A DNA stretch of 64,000 nt from Dyella sp. 2HG41-7. Lineage in GTDB: Bacteria; Pseudomonadota; Gammaproteobacteria; Xanthomonadales; Rhodanobacteraceae. A program made the translations under genes and the position numbers. The notes under the pieces are model-generated. The model saw only the letters and a list, made by a program, of their open reading frames with translations. It searched no databases and had not been told where the DNA came from. The stretch lies in contig NZ_JAJEJV010000004.1 of NCBI RefSeq assembly GCF_021390675.1, forward strand, positions 806,001-870,000, in the 5' to 3' direction. Positions 52,201 through 60,812 of this stretch are shown in pieces (within the stretch, counting starts at the first letter, position 1; the number at the start of each line of letters is the position of its first letter).

Positions 52201-53628
52201 TTAAGCCTCGTGCGCGTGCAGGAAGCGGAAGAATTCCACGCCTTCGCGCAAACGGCGCTTCATCATGTCCCAGCTGGTGAGCATTTCCTTGACGATTTCC
52301 CAGATCTTCGACGGGCGGAAATAGAACGCACGGTAGAACTTCTCCACGCCGTGGAAAATTTCCTGCTTCGACAGATGCGGGTATTCGATCAGCGCCAGCT
52401 GCACACCCTTGTCGTTGACGAGGTTGACCGCCTCGTTTTCCTTCAGCCAATTGTTCTCAACGGCCTGCTTGTACAGCGCGGTGCCCGGATACGGAGCAGC
52501 CAGCGACACCTGGATGGTGTGCGGGTTGATTTCCTTGGCGAACTGGATCGTCTTGTCGATCGTTTCCTTCGTTTCGCCCGGCAGGCCGAGGATGAAGGTG
52601 CCGTGGATGGTGACGCCCAGCTTGCGGCAGTCTTCGGTGAAGCGGCGCGCGATATCGGTGCGCAGGCCCTTCTTGATGTTGTGCAGGATCTGGTCGTCGC
52701 CCGACTCGTAACCCACGAGCAGCAGACGCAGACCGTTTTCCTTCATGATCTTGAGCGATTCGTAAGGCACATTCGCCTTCGCGTTGCACGACCACGTCCA
52801 ACCCATCGCGCCAAGGCCGCGCGCGATTTCGTGCACGCGTTCCATGTTGGAACTGTCGGTGAAGGTGTCGTCGTCGAACATCAGCTCCTTCACTTCGGGC
52901 ATGTTCTCTTTGATCCACTTCGCTTCGGCCAGCACGTTCGCAGCCGAACGCGTGCGGTAGCGATGGCCGCCGACGGTTTGCGGCCACAAGCAGAACGTGC
53001 ACTTGGAGCGGCAGCCGCGACCCGTGTAGATCGACACGTACGGATAGTTGAGATAGCCGATGAAGTAGTTGCTGATCTTCAAGTCGCGCTTGTAGATCGG
53101 CGCGACGAACGGCAGATCGTCCATGTTCTCGATCATCGCGCGCGGCGGATTGTGCTGCACGGTGCCGTCGGCAAGACGATAGGTGATGCCGGTGATGCTT
53201 TCGAACGGGCGACCTTCGGCGACTTCTTTGCAGGTGTAGTCGAATTCTTCGCGCGCGACGAAGTCGATCGCCTTCGATGCGGTGAGCGAACCGGTCGGAT
53301 CGACCGCCACCTTCGCGCCGACCAGGCCGACGATCACGTTCGGCTTGCGCTCTTTCAGGAGCTCGGCGAACTTGGCGTCGGTCGGGAACGACGGCGTGCT
53401 GGTGTGGATGATCACCAGGTCGTAGTCGGCGGCGATCTTCAAGCTCTCTTCGACCGAGATCTCGTCGGCCGGCGCATCGAGCACGCGCGAATCGGGCACC
53501 ATCGCGGCCGGCTGTGCGAGCCAGGTCGGATACCAGAAACTCTTGATCTCTCGTTTGGCTTGGTAGCGCGAACCCGCGCCGCCATCAAAGCCATCGAAGG
53601 AAGGAGCTTGCAGAAAAAGCGTTTTCAT
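52201..53628 (-). CDS. hpnJ: Hopanoid biosynthesis radical SAM protein HpnJ (B12-binding type)
   Basis: Contracts the hopanoid-bound glucosamine to a cyclitol ether. 475 residues. An N-terminal cobalamin-binding-like domain (about 1-180) precedes the radical SAM core with the 4Fe-4S motif Cys206-x3-Cys210-x2-Cys213 (RGCRSKCTFCLWP). ELMFDDDTFTD and GTFILGLPGET are further radical SAM elements. Second in the hpnI-J-K-L-diiron unit. Confidence 0.93.
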   Translation of the reverse strand: MKTLFLQAPSFDGFDGGAGSRYQAKREIKSFWYPTWLAQPAAMVPDSRVLDAPADEISVEESLKIAADYDLVIIHTSTPSFPTDAKFAELLKERKPNVIVGLVGAKVAVDPTGSLTASKAIDFVAREEFDYTCKEVAEGRPFESITGITYRLADGTVQHNPPRAMIENMDDLPFVAPIYKRDLKISNYFIGYLNYPYVSIYTGRGCRSKCTFCLWPQTVGGHRYRTRSAANVLAEAKWIKENMPEVKELMFDDDTFTDSSNMERVHEIARGLGAMGWTWSCNAKANVPYESLKIMKENGLRLLLVGYESGDDQILHNIKKGLRTDIARRFTEDCRKLGVTIHGTFILGLPGETKETIDKTIQFAKEINPHTIQVSLAAPYPGTALYKQAVENNWLKENEAVNLVNDKGVQLALIEYPHLSKQEIFHGVEKFYRAFYFRPSKIWEIVKEMLTSWDMMKRRLREGVEFFRFLHAHEA

Positions 53629-53706
53629 TACGAATGACTCCTGCGGGGGCGTTCAATGTGCCCGTGAACAGCAGATAGAACTCAAAAAAAGTGTCGACCT
53701 AACAGG

Positions 53707-54861
53707 TTAGGTCCGTGGCGCTGAACCATCGCCTCGTGCATGCAGAACCTGACCGCGCCATTTTACCTGCCAACCGGCCAGGGCAACTGCCCATTCCATC
53801 AGCAATAAGGCGTCGCGGAGGGGAATCAACAGGACTTCATGCCAGGCGAAGGCTTGATCGCTGATGCGCCGCTGCAAAAAGTGTATCAAAACCCGCGCCG
53901 CGCCACCCAGCAGGGCCAGGCCGGCGGTAACCGGTCCGGGCGCCAGGCACAACCCCAAAAGTAGCAAAGGCGCGGTAAAACACACGAAAGTCAGGGCAAA
54001 ACCCGCCGGAGCGATCGCGCGGATGGTGCGCAGCCAGCGCAGTTCGTGCGTCCACAAATCTTTCAGTGTGCTTTCGCCGACCTCGGTGCCGACCACCACG
54101 TCCGACAGCACGGTCTGCAAACCGGCGCGTCGCGTGAGCTCGCCCAGCCAGAAATCGTCGGCCAGCAGGTCGCGCAGTACATCGAAACCGCCGATGGTCG
54201 CCAGTGCATCGCGACGCAAGGCGATGGTCGAGCCGAATGCGAATTGAGTCGATCCGAAAGCGTTCGACAGTTTCACGGAAGGCGCGAACCAGTCGTCGAT
54301 AAATAGACGGCCAAGCCGCGACCAGAACGAAGGCCCCGGAATGCCGTAGTAAAGACAGGTGACGATGCCCACGCTCGGGTCGGCCAACGGCGCGACGACG
54401 CGCGCCAGATAGTCCGGTTTCACATAGATATCGGCATCGGCCAGCACCAGCACATCGTGCTGCGCGTGCGGCAGCATGTTCATCAGATTGCTGACTTTGA
54501 AGTTCGCGCCATACACGCGCGAATCGATCGCCAAGGCGATCGATTGCTGTGGAAATTCGTGACGCAAGCGCTCGACCACGGCGATGGCCGGATCGTCCGG
54601 ATCGCGCACGCCGAAGACAATCTGATAATTGGGATGCGTCTGCACACAGAAGCTGCGCAGGTTCTCGTATAGCTTGGGTTCTGCGCCATGCAAGGGTTTG
54701 AGCACGGTCGCAGGTCGCGGCTGCGTGTCGTTGGACGCCCATGTTCGGCGCGGCCGTTTCAGCATCGCCCACAGCGCAACACAGGCGTACCCTGTCGCCG
54801 CAAAGGCGAACGCGATGCCTAGTCCACGCGTAAGGTGAGTCGATAACCAGCTCGGAAACAT
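53707..54861 (-). CDS. hpnI: Hopanoid glycosyltransferase HpnI (family 2, membrane)
   Basis: Transfers GlcNAc to bacteriohopanetetrol. 384 residues: an N-terminal helix (about 11-34), a GT2 domain with TVLKPLHGAEPKLYENLRSF, the DxD-type LADADIYVKPDYL, LADDFWLGEL and the HELRWLRTIR (QxxRW-like) motif, then C-terminal helices (290-370). It resembles ceramide glucosyltransferases, as known HpnI proteins do. First gene of the minus-strand unit, divergent from the mevalonate side. Confidence 0.92.
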   Translation of the reverse strand: MFPSWLSTHLTRGLGIAFAFAATGYACVALWAMLKRPRRTWASNDTQPRPATVLKPLHGAEPKLYENLRSFCVQTHPNYQIVFGVRDPDDPAIAVVERLRHEFPQQSIALAIDSRVYGANFKVSNLMNMLPHAQHDVLVLADADIYVKPDYLARVVAPLADPSVGIVTCLYYGIPGPSFWSRLGRLFIDDWFAPSVKLSNAFGSTQFAFGSTIALRRDALATIGGFDVLRDLLADDFWLGELTRRAGLQTVLSDVVVGTEVGESTLKDLWTHELRWLRTIRAIAPAGFALTFVCFTAPLLLLGLCLAPGPVTAGLALLGGAARVLIHFLQRRISDQAFAWHEVLLIPLRDALLLMEWAVALAGWQVKWRGQVLHARGDGSAPRT

Positions 54862-54942
54862 GGACGTTTATGCTACAGGTATCGATGGGGCACGAAGAGC
54901 GCGAGATAAGGGCGGCATGATGGGTATGCAAGTGGGTGTGCG

Positions 54943-55512
54943 ATGAATGTGCCGGACCGAACCGGCTGTTGGCGTCGAGTGTGGCAATGGGCGCTGCTCA
55001 TGCTTCTGTGTTGCGCGTCCGCGCACGCCTTGGCGCAGGAGGCGAAGACCTACTCCCCAAGTCCCTCGGCCATCGTCGGTGACTGGCTGGTGGAAAGCCG
55101 CGACGCGGTGATCCGCATCCAGCAAATCGGCAACCAGTATCAGGGTTACATCGTGTGGCAGCTGCACGATACTTACGGCCCGGAGGATGGTCCCGAGCTC
55201 AACGGCAAGATCGTCACGGACCGTAAAAACCCTGATCCCGCCTTGCGTTCCCGCACCCTGGACGGTCTGCCATTGCTCACCAGCCTGCGCTTCGAACCAG
55301 ATAAAACCCGGTGGATCGACGGCCGCATCTATAATGCGGATAACGGACGCACCTATAATTGCCTGGTTCGGATGCTTGGCCCGAACCGTTTGCAACTGCG
55401 CGGTTTTATCGGCATCAGCCTGTTCGGCGGCAATACCGTGTGGAGTCGGGTGACCATGAGAACACCTGCCCCCGGGCAATTGCCGTTCGTGGAAGATGCG
55501 CCGGCCAAGTAG
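54943..55512 (+). CDS. DUF2147 secreted protein
   Basis: 189 residues with an N-terminal signal (WALLMLLCCASAHALAQ). The domain SAIVGDWLVESRDAVIRIQQIGNQYQGYIVW, then LDGLPLLTSLRF, WIDGRIYNADNGRTY and LRGFIGISLFGGNTVWSR is DUF2147, a small beta-barrel of unknown function common in proteobacteria. It lies upstream of mvaD by 61 bases on the same strand and may share its promoter. Confidence 0.88.
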   Translation: MNVPDRTGCWRRVWQWALLMLLCCASAHALAQEAKTYSPSPSAIVGDWLVESRDAVIRIQQIGNQYQGYIVWQLHDTYGPEDGPELNGKIVTDRKNPDPALRSRTLDGLPLLTSLRFEPDKTRWIDGRIYNADNGRTYNCLVRMLGPNRLQLRGFIGISLFGGNTVWSRVTMRTPAPGQLPFVEDAPAK

Positions 55513-55573
55513 CGACGTCCCCGGTTTCTTTTAGCTATTCGTATTTCGTCGACCCCTTTCCCTGCGAGACATC

Positions 55574-56602
55574 ATGAACCGCGAACCACGCACCGATCTG
55601 TCCGGTGAACTGCGTGCTGCTTCCCAAGCACAGCCCAACATCGCTCTGATCAAGTACTGGGGCAAGCGCGACACGGCGCTCAATCTGCCGGTGGTCGGTT
55701 CGATTTCCATCACACTGGAAAGTTTGTGGACGCGCACCGATGTGCGTTTCGTGCCCGGCCAGAAGCACGATCGCGTGAGCCTCAACGGTCGCAGCGATGA
55801 CGCGGAATCCAAGCGCATCACCGCGTGCTTAAATTTGTTGCGCACGCGCGCGGGCGTCGATTACGGCGCGGACGTTGCGAGCCGCAACAACTTCCCTACT
55901 GCAGCAGGTTTGGCTTCTTCCGCATCGGGATTTGCCGCACTGGTGCACGCCGGCACGCGCGCGCTCGGTTTAGATTTGAATCTCACCGAGCAATCCGAAT
56001 TGGCGCGTCGCTGCTCCGGTTCGGCGGCGCGTTCGCTGTTCGGCGGTTATGTGGAATGGGCGCACGGCAAGCTGGCCGATGGCAGCGATTCCATCGCGCA
56101 ACCTTTGCTCGATGCGAGTGCATGGCCATTGCGCGTAGCCGTTGCGATTACTTCGACGGCGGCCAAGCAGGTCGGTTCGACCGAAGGCATGCGCCGCACG
56201 GCGGAAACTTCGCCGTATCAATCCGCATGGATCGATACGCAGGAAGCGGATCTGAGCGTGGCGCGCGATGCGATCCGCGCACACGATTTCGATGCGCTGG
56301 CGCGCATCTCCGAATACAGCTGTTTGAAGATGCACGCGCTGGCGCTCGCGGCGCAGCCGGGTCTGTTGTATTGGAATGGCGCGACCGTGGAATGCATGCA
56401 CCGCGTGCGCGCGCTGCGTCAGCAAGGCGTGCCGGTGTTCTTCACCGTCGATGCCGGCCCGCAATTGAAAGCGGTGTGCGCACCGTCTGCGATTGAGCAA
56501 GTAAAAGCCGCTTTGCGCGATGTGCCCGGTGTGCTCGAAGTGCTCGATACCGGATTGGGCGAGGGCGCCCACGCCATCGCCTCGGATGCCGTGGAGGCAT
56601 GA
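55574..56602 (+). CDS. mvaD: Diphosphomevalonate decarboxylase
   Basis: ATP-dependent decarboxylation of mevalonate diphosphate to IPP. 342 residues of the GHMP fold. The N-terminal QPNIALIKYWGKRDTALNLP signature, the P-loop-like AAGLASSASGFAAL and the FTVDAGPQ region (catalytic Asp) are all present. First mevalonate gene of the unit; the stop overlaps the next start region (ATGATG). Confidence 0.93.
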   Translation: MNREPRTDLSGELRAASQAQPNIALIKYWGKRDTALNLPVVGSISITLESLWTRTDVRFVPGQKHDRVSLNGRSDDAESKRITACLNLLRTRAGVDYGADVASRNNFPTAAGLASSASGFAALVHAGTRALGLDLNLTEQSELARRCSGSAARSLFGGYVEWAHGKLADGSDSIAQPLLDASAWPLRVAVAITSTAAKQVGSTEGMRRTAETSPYQSAWIDTQEADLSVARDAIRAHDFDALARISEYSCLKMHALALAAQPGLLYWNGATVECMHRVRALRQQGVPVFFTVDAGPQLKAVCAPSAIEQVKAALRDVPGVLEVLDTGLGEGAHAIASDAVEA

Positions 56603-57699
56603 TGGAACTCACCGCCAGCGCACCGGCCAAGCTGGTTCTGTTGGGCGATTACGCCGTGCTGGAAGGCGCGCGCGCCCTGGTGCTGGCGGTGGATCGCCGC
56701 GCCAACGTACGCATCGCAGCGCGTGAAGATCGTGAATGCAATGTGTATGCGCCGGATCTTGGCGTTCATGGCGCACAGATCGCGATCGGGAGCGACGGCA
56801 ATCTGCATTGGCAGTGCGACGAGGCGACCAAGGCCAAACTCTCGCTCGTTGATCACGTGTGGCACGGGCTGCTGGATGAAGGCCTGGCGCCTTTATCGCG
56901 CGGCGGTTTCGATCTGCATCTGGATACCTCCGGGTTTTTCCACGTCGAAGGATCGGTGCGCGCCAAGTTGGGGCTCGGTTCGAGTGCGGCCTTGACGGTA
57001 GCGCTTGCTTCCGCGCTGGCAACGTACGCCGGGCATGGCGATGTCATCACCGATCGCACGCGATGGATGCGGCAGTTGTTGAACATGCACGGAAATTGGC
57101 AGGGCGGGCGCGGCAGCGGCGTCGACATTGCCGCCAGCGTGGCGGGCGGATTGATCGCGTATCAACTCGTCGGCTCAACGCGCGAGCCCACCTACGAAGC
57201 GATGCGCATGAACGGCTTGCATTGCCTGTTTGTCTGGTCGGGACAGTCCGTCTCCACCAGCGACTCGCTACAACGTTTGGCACTGTGGCGCGATACCCAT
57301 GCGGCCGATTATGTGGCGCATATGGACGAATTGAGTTCGATTTCTGCTGCCGCGATCGATGCGCTTGCGCAACAGCGCGTACAATCTTTCATTGGCCTTA
57401 CGAAAGACTATGCACGTGGATTGCAGCATTTCAGCGCTGCGTGCGGTCTGGAAATCTATTCTCCCGCACAAAAACGACTCGCCGATATGGTTTCAGGCAC
57501 CGATGTCAGTTATAAGCCTTGCGGCGCAGGCGGCGACTTCGGCGTGGTCTTTGCCGAGGATGCGGAAAGGTTGGCGACATTTGGACGCGCCATTGTTTCC
57601 GCCGATATGCAAGTTGTTCCCCTGGGGCTTGATAACCAGGGCGTGAGCTGCCATATGCGGCCAGACGCGAAATCTCCCCCCTCAAGGATTTTGACGTGA
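56602..57699 (+). CDS. Phosphomevalonate kinase (GHMP family)
   Basis: Phosphorylates mevalonate 5-phosphate. 365 residues. TASAPAKLVLLGDYAVLEGARAL is GHMP motif 1, KLGLGSSAALTVALASAL motif 2 and KPCGAGGDFGVVF motif 3. GRGSGVDIAASVAGG is typical of phosphomevalonate kinase. The ATG at 56602 is preferred over 56599 because GGAGG (56593-56597) is then four bases away. The mevalonate kinase step is covered by the next gene, which supports this assignment. Confidence 0.87.
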   Translation: MELTASAPAKLVLLGDYAVLEGARALVLAVDRRANVRIAAREDRECNVYAPDLGVHGAQIAIGSDGNLHWQCDEATKAKLSLVDHVWHGLLDEGLAPLSRGGFDLHLDTSGFFHVEGSVRAKLGLGSSAALTVALASALATYAGHGDVITDRTRWMRQLLNMHGNWQGGRGSGVDIAASVAGGLIAYQLVGSTREPTYEAMRMNGLHCLFVWSGQSVSTSDSLQRLALWRDTHAADYVAHMDELSSISAAAIDALAQQRVQSFIGLTKDYARGLQHFSAACGLEIYSPAQKRLADMVSGTDVSYKPCGAGGDFGVVFAEDAERLATFGRAIVSADMQVVPLGLDNQGVSCHMRPDAKSPPSRILT

Positions 57700-57720
57700 A
57701 CGCAAACCCTGTCGAATGTC

Positions 57721-57736
57721 ATGGCTCGCGAGCCAT
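57721..57736. promoter_or_regulatory. Perfect 16-base palindrome in the gap before the HMGR-MK gene
   Basis: ATGGCTCGCGAGCCAT, followed on + by TTCTATTT. It can be a DNA-binding site or a small hairpin (six-base stem, CGCG loop) with a U-rich tail, i.e. a weak attenuator inside the mevalonate unit. Confidence 0.4.
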
Positions 57737-57802
57737 TTCTATTTGCATCGACGTGAAGCCAGGGTGTGCGGCTTACGACCTATCACGGAGTGCTTAAGAA
57801 TT

Positions 57803-60085
57803 ATGAGCGCCGAATCAACGAGTGCCGAACGGTCCCGATTCCCTGCTTTCTACAAACTCTCGGTGTCCGACCGCGTGCGCATCATTCACGAGCGCGGTTG
57901 GCTTTCGGCCGAGGACTATCAAGCGCTCGTCTCCGGCGAGCACACGCTGAAGATCCACAAAGCCGACAAGATGATCGAAAACGTCGTCGGCGTGATGGGC
58001 TTGCCGGTGGGTCTTGGCCTCAACTTCCTCGTCAACGGTCGCGACTACATCGTGCCGCTGGTGGTGGAAGAACCGTCGATCGTCGCGGCGTTGTCCTCCG
58101 CGGCGAAACTCGTGCGCGGCACGGGCGGCTTCACGGTGGAAAGCACTGAGCCGGTGCTGATCGGTCAGGTGCAAGTGGTGGATGTGCCGCACTTGGCGCA
58201 CGCCAAAGCTACGTTGCTGCAACGTAAAGACGAACTGCTCAATCTCGCCAACAGTCTGCATCCGCAGATGGTGGCGCGTGGCGGCGGCGCGCAGGATCTG
58301 GAAGTGCACGTGCATCCGCGCCCCGAAGGCGGCGACATGCTCGTGGTGCATCTGTTGGTCGACACGCGCGACGCGATGGGCGCCAACCTCGTCAACACCA
58401 TGTGCGAAGGCATCGCTTCGCTGGTGGAAACGATGACCGGCGGCCGCGTATTCCTGCGCATTCTTTCCAACCTCACCGATCGTTCGATGGTGCGCGCGCG
58501 TTGCGTGATTCCTGCCGATCAACTCACCGGCAAAGGTTTCGAAGGCGAAGAAGTGCGCGACGGCATCGTGCTCGCAAACGAATTCGCCAGCATCGATCCG
58601 TATCGTGCGGCCACGCACAACAAGGGCATCATGAACGGCGTCGATGCCGTCGCGCTGGCTACCGGCAACGACTGGCGCGCGATCGAATCGGCCGCGCATG
58701 CGTACGCCGCGCGCGGCGGTCGTTACACGTCGCTGACGCGTTGGTACAAAGGCGAGAAGGGCGAGCTGATCGGCGAACTCGATATTCCGATGAAGGTCGG
58801 CACCGTCGGTGGTCCGCTGCAATCGAACGCCACGGTCGCGCTCAACTTGCGCCTGCTCGGCGTCAAGACGGCGCGCGAACTGGCCGAAATCATGGGCGCC
58901 GTCGGTCTGGCGCAGAACTTCTCGGCGCTGCGTGCGCTGGTCACCGAAGGCATTCAGCAAGGTCATATGACGCTGCATGCGCGCAGCGTTGCCGTGGCGG
59001 CGGGCGCCACGCCGGAAATCTTCGACACGGTCGTGGAGCGCCTGGTGGAAAGCGGCGAGATCAAGATCTGGAAAGCGCAGGAGATCGTCGAGCAGGTACG
59101 CAAGGAATCCCGCGGCGTGCCGGCGACGACGGCCGAGCAACCGTCGGTCGATCATCGCGCATGCGGTCACGGCAAAATCATTTTGCTTGGCGAACACGCG
59201 GTGGTGTACGGAAGTCATGCGATCGCCGCGCCGGTGCCGCTCGCCGTGCGCGCCGTCGCGCAAGACACCAAATCCGGCGGCGTGGATATGTTTATCCCGC
59301 GCTGGGGTGTGGAATATCGCTTGCATCGCGATCCCGCGCACCGCGATTCGTTCCAGCGTTCGCTCGGCATCATCTTCGATTCGCTGGAACTGACCGAGCG
59401 CTCGATGCGCATCGAAGTGTTCCCGAACGTGCCGCGCGCGATGGGTTTGGGCGGCTCGGCCGCGATGGCGGTTGCGGTGATCCGCGCGCTCGACCAGCAC
59501 TACAAGCTGGGCCTGAGCGACGAAGAGATCAACGCGCTGGCGTTCCGTTGCGAAGAAATCGCGCACGGTTCGGCGTCGGGCATCGATAACACCGTGGCGA
59601 CGTATGGCAAAACGCTGCTGTACAAACGCGCCAGCAAGAAGGGCGAGTCGCCGATGGTGCGCGAGCTGCATCTGCCCAAGCGCATTCCGTTGGTGATCGG
59701 TATCAGCGGCAAGGAATCGCTCACAGCGGTGACGGTCGGCAAGGTGCGCACGGCGTGGCAGCGCAATCCCGCGTTGTACGACGGCATCTTCCAGCAGATC
59801 GACGCGCTCACGCTGCAAGGCGTGGAAGCGATGCAGCAGTTCGATCTGGAACGCCTCGGCGATTTAATGAACATTTGCCACGGTCTGCTCAACGCGTTGC
59901 GCGTGTCGAGTTGGGAAGTGGAAGAGCTCGTGCAGATCGCGCGCGAACACGGCGCAATCGGCGCCAAGCTCACAGGTGGTGGTGGCGGCGGTTCGATCGT
60001 CGCGCTGTGCCCGCAGAACCGCGAGAAAGTCGCGGCCGCGATACGCGACGCCGGTTACCAGGCGATGGAGGTCGACATTGGATAA
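57803..60085 (+). CDS. Fusion protein: class II HMG-CoA reductase - mevalonate kinase
   Basis: Two consecutive mevalonate-pathway steps on one chain of 760 residues. Residues about 10-430 are a class II HMG-CoA reductase: ENVVGVMGLPVGLGLNFLVNGRDY, VVEEPSIVAA (Glu90), HNKGIMNGVDAVALATGNDW (Lys274, Asp290) and GHMTLHARS (His388); these align with Glu83, Lys267, Asp283 and His381 of the Pseudomonas mevalonii enzyme at a constant offset of 7. A linker of about 20 residues (RGVPATTAEQPSVD) leads to a mevalonate kinase (about 449-760): GHGKIILLGEHAVVYGSHAIA, MGLGGSAAMAVAV (547-559) and AKLTGGGGGGS. The frame is continuous with no frameshift signs. ATG 57803 begins the homology; GGAG lies 13 bases upstream. 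Confidence 0.95.
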   Translation: MSAESTSAERSRFPAFYKLSVSDRVRIIHERGWLSAEDYQALVSGEHTLKIHKADKMIENVVGVMGLPVGLGLNFLVNGRDYIVPLVVEEPSIVAALSSAAKLVRGTGGFTVESTEPVLIGQVQVVDVPHLAHAKATLLQRKDELLNLANSLHPQMVARGGGAQDLEVHVHPRPEGGDMLVVHLLVDTRDAMGANLVNTMCEGIASLVETMTGGRVFLRILSNLTDRSMVRARCVIPADQLTGKGFEGEEVRDGIVLANEFASIDPYRAATHNKGIMNGVDAVALATGNDWRAIESAAHAYAARGGRYTSLTRWYKGEKGELIGELDIPMKVGTVGGPLQSNATVALNLRLLGVKTARELAEIMGAVGLAQNFSALRALVTEGIQQGHMTLHARSVAVAAGATPEIFDTVVERLVESGEIKIWKAQEIVEQVRKESRGVPATTAEQPSVDHRACGHGKIILLGEHAVVYGSHAIAAPVPLAVRAVAQDTKSGGVDMFIPRWGVEYRLHRDPAHRDSFQRSLGIIFDSLELTERSMRIEVFPNVPRAMGLGGSAAMAVAVIRALDQHYKLGLSDEEINALAFRCEEIAHGSASGIDNTVATYGKTLLYKRASKKGESPMVRELHLPKRIPLVIGISGKESLTAVTVGKVRTAWQRNPALYDGIFQQIDALTLQGVEAMQQFDLERLGDLMNICHGLLNALRVSSWEVEELVQIAREHGAIGAKLTGGGGGGSIVALCPQNREKVAAAIRDAGYQAMEVDIG

Positions 60086-60680
60086 CGCAGAAGTGGAACG
60101 TCAGGATTGGCGCGATTCGAACGAGATCGTGTCGTTCGACGACGAGCCGTTGGTCCTGGTCGATCACGACGATCGCGAAATCGGTTTCATGGACAAGGCC
60201 GCGGCGCACATGGGCAAGGGCACCTTGCATCGTGCGTTCTCGTTGTTCGTGTTCAATTCGAAAGGCGAGTTGCTGTTGCAGCAGCGCGCGTCGGGTAAAC
60301 GCTTGTGGGCGGGCTTCTGGTCGAACACCTGCTGCAGCCATCCGCGCCGCGGCGAGACCTTGGACAGCGCCATTCATCGTCGCTTGCGCGAGGAGCTTGG
60401 GCTCGCCTGTCCGCTCGAACATTTGTTCAAGTTCGAATACCACGCGCAATTCGACGCCGACGGCGCCGAACACGAACTGTGCTGGGTGTATGCCGGCCGC
60501 AGCGACGAAGCGCCGACCGTGAACGTGAATGAAATTTCCGGCCTGCGCTATATCGCGCCGGACGCGCTCGATGCGGAAATGGCGGCCACGCCCGAAGCCT
60601 TCACGCCCTGGTTCAAGATCGAATGGGCAAGGATTCGCAGCGAGCACGCTCACGTCTTCGCGCCGCTTTCGAAGGGCTAA
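60078..60680 (+). CDS. idi: Isopentenyl-diphosphate delta-isomerase, type 1
   Basis: Interconverts IPP and DMAPP, essential when isoprenoids come only from the mevalonate pathway. 200 residues of the Nudix fold. The start is TTG 60078, fixed by GGAGGT at 60068-60073; it overlaps the fusion gene by eight bases. Catalytic Cys86 in SNTCCSHP and Glu133 in EHELCWVY correspond to Cys67 and Glu116 of E. coli Idi. GKRLWAGFWSN and AIHRRLREELGL (Nudix box) are clear. Confidence 0.93.
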   Translation: MDNAEVERQDWRDSNEIVSFDDEPLVLVDHDDREIGFMDKAAAHMGKGTLHRAFSLFVFNSKGELLLQQRASGKRLWAGFWSNTCCSHPRRGETLDSAIHRRLREELGLACPLEHLFKFEYHAQFDADGAEHELCWVYAGRSDEAPTVNVNEISGLRYIAPDALDAEMAATPEAFTPWFKIEWARIRSEHAHVFAPLSKG

Positions 60681-60812
60681 ACGTTAAGCCAAGCCGGCAT
60701 AACCGCCTCATCCAGGTGGGTTATACTGTACTGGTAAGTATTCCACGCTACCGATGCTGCCATCAGCACACGTTTGATCGCATCGAAGCGTACTGACATT
60801 CCGGAGAATCCC

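Noticed and set aside
57815-59818. 667-codon open frame on the minus strand opposite the HMGR-MK fusion
   Set aside because: It is the antisense shadow of a GC-rich gene with strong codon bias; composition is Arg/His-rich without any domain.
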